Of a DNA stretch of 64,000 bases, positions 63,626 through 64,000 are shown one piece after another (the stretch's first letter is position 1; each line of letters starts with the position of its first letter). Under the pieces are notes generated by a model. The model was given only the letters and a program-made list of their open reading frames with translations. It was not told where the DNA came from and searched no databases. The position numbers and the translations under genes are program-made. Source of the DNA: Bombyx mori (Eukaryota; Arthropoda; Insecta; Lepidoptera; Bombycidae); contig NC_085118.1 in the NCBI RefSeq assembly GCF_030269925.1, positions 17,109,001 to 17,173,000 on the forward strand. The letters are read 5' to 3'.

Positions 63626-64000
63626 ACTTTCGATTCGATTGACCTCGATAACTCCTGAATACTTATCTCTATGTGCAATCATGTTTGCTATGAGTGGTCT
63701 GTTCATGGGTCCTCATTTCGATTAGTTATGGCGCGCCAACGGTGGATATCAATTGTCTTTTTAAATAACTAGAAACGGTACTTTAAGGATATTCAGAAGT
63801 TCCATAAACGTATTTTTGTTCGTTGTTTCGTGTTAAGTTTATTCGCCTTCATAACACTCTTTTCAACTGCTCTCGGTCATAAAGGGGAGATGAACATGAT
63901 CAATAGAATTTGTAATTCTAAATATTGATGTACACAAATTTTGTTTATCAATTTTTATATCGATACAAAATGCTGATCCTCGTGTCTCAAGACAAGCATA

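Larger units (their letters stand above)
60741..64000 (+). other. cactus intron 2 (start), extends past the window
   Basis: Begins with gtaagt after the third ankyrin repeat. No further ankyrin-coding frame is visible up to 64000, so I treat the rest as intron. A GC-richer block at about 61220-61520 holds two TGACGTCA sites. Short frames (62293-62484, 62518-62718) show no domain. Confidence 0.6.

Overview
The window looks like genomic DNA of a silkmoth (Bombyx or a very close lepidopteran). The case rests on more than fifteen copies of a tRNA-headed SINE that I recognise as Bm1-like, several copies of a Jockey-clade LINE resembling L1Bm/BMC1, R1-clade LINE fragments, a DD37D mariner, and lepidopteran Helitron-type ends. 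The DNA is AT-rich and dominated by mobile elements. There is no bacterial operon structure, rRNA array or CRISPR.

Two host genes are supported, both in the right-hand 12 kb and divergently transcribed. The gene for the GINS subunit PSF1 lies on the minus strand at 52671-54359. It has three coding exons and encodes 195 aa, with canonical splice sites, a nearby AATAAA signal and an E2F-like site upstream. The first two coding exons of a Cactus/IkB homologue lie on the plus strand (57710-57984 and 60415-60740), and that gene runs off the right edge. The 3.3 kb between the two start codons is largely LINE debris. The products act in unrelated processes: replicative helicase assembly and Toll/NF-kB inhibition.

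Layout: 1-9.6 kb holds Bm1 copies, Helitron, R1 and LINE remnants. 10.1-15.3 kb is an essentially full-length Jockey-clade LINE on the minus strand, flanked by a perfect 16-bp target duplication, with an intact 960-aa EN-RT ORF2 and a frameshifted ORF1. 15.6-25.2 kb holds foldback MITEs, SINEs and two different LINE fragments. 25.9-30.5 kb is a Ty3/gypsy-type LTR element with near-identical 367-bp LTRs, but its interior is scrambled and carries an old Bm1 split by an R1 fragment. 31-37.6 kb is a mosaic of LINE/SINE tails and an unclassified repeat that occurs four times. 38.9-40.4 kb is a Helitron-like repeat interrupted by a mariner. 43-49.5 kb holds RTE, R1 and Jockey fragments. 50.2-51.3 kb is a second Helitron-like copy interrupted by a Tigger-like element. 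Then come the two host genes.

I see no clearly new biological system. The most unusual objects are the scrambled LTR element with old cargo, the Bm1 subfamily with a replaced head, the LINE/SINE chimeric tail, and the two Helitron copies each hit by a different TA-targeting transposon. All family assignments come from reading motifs by eye; no database search was possible.
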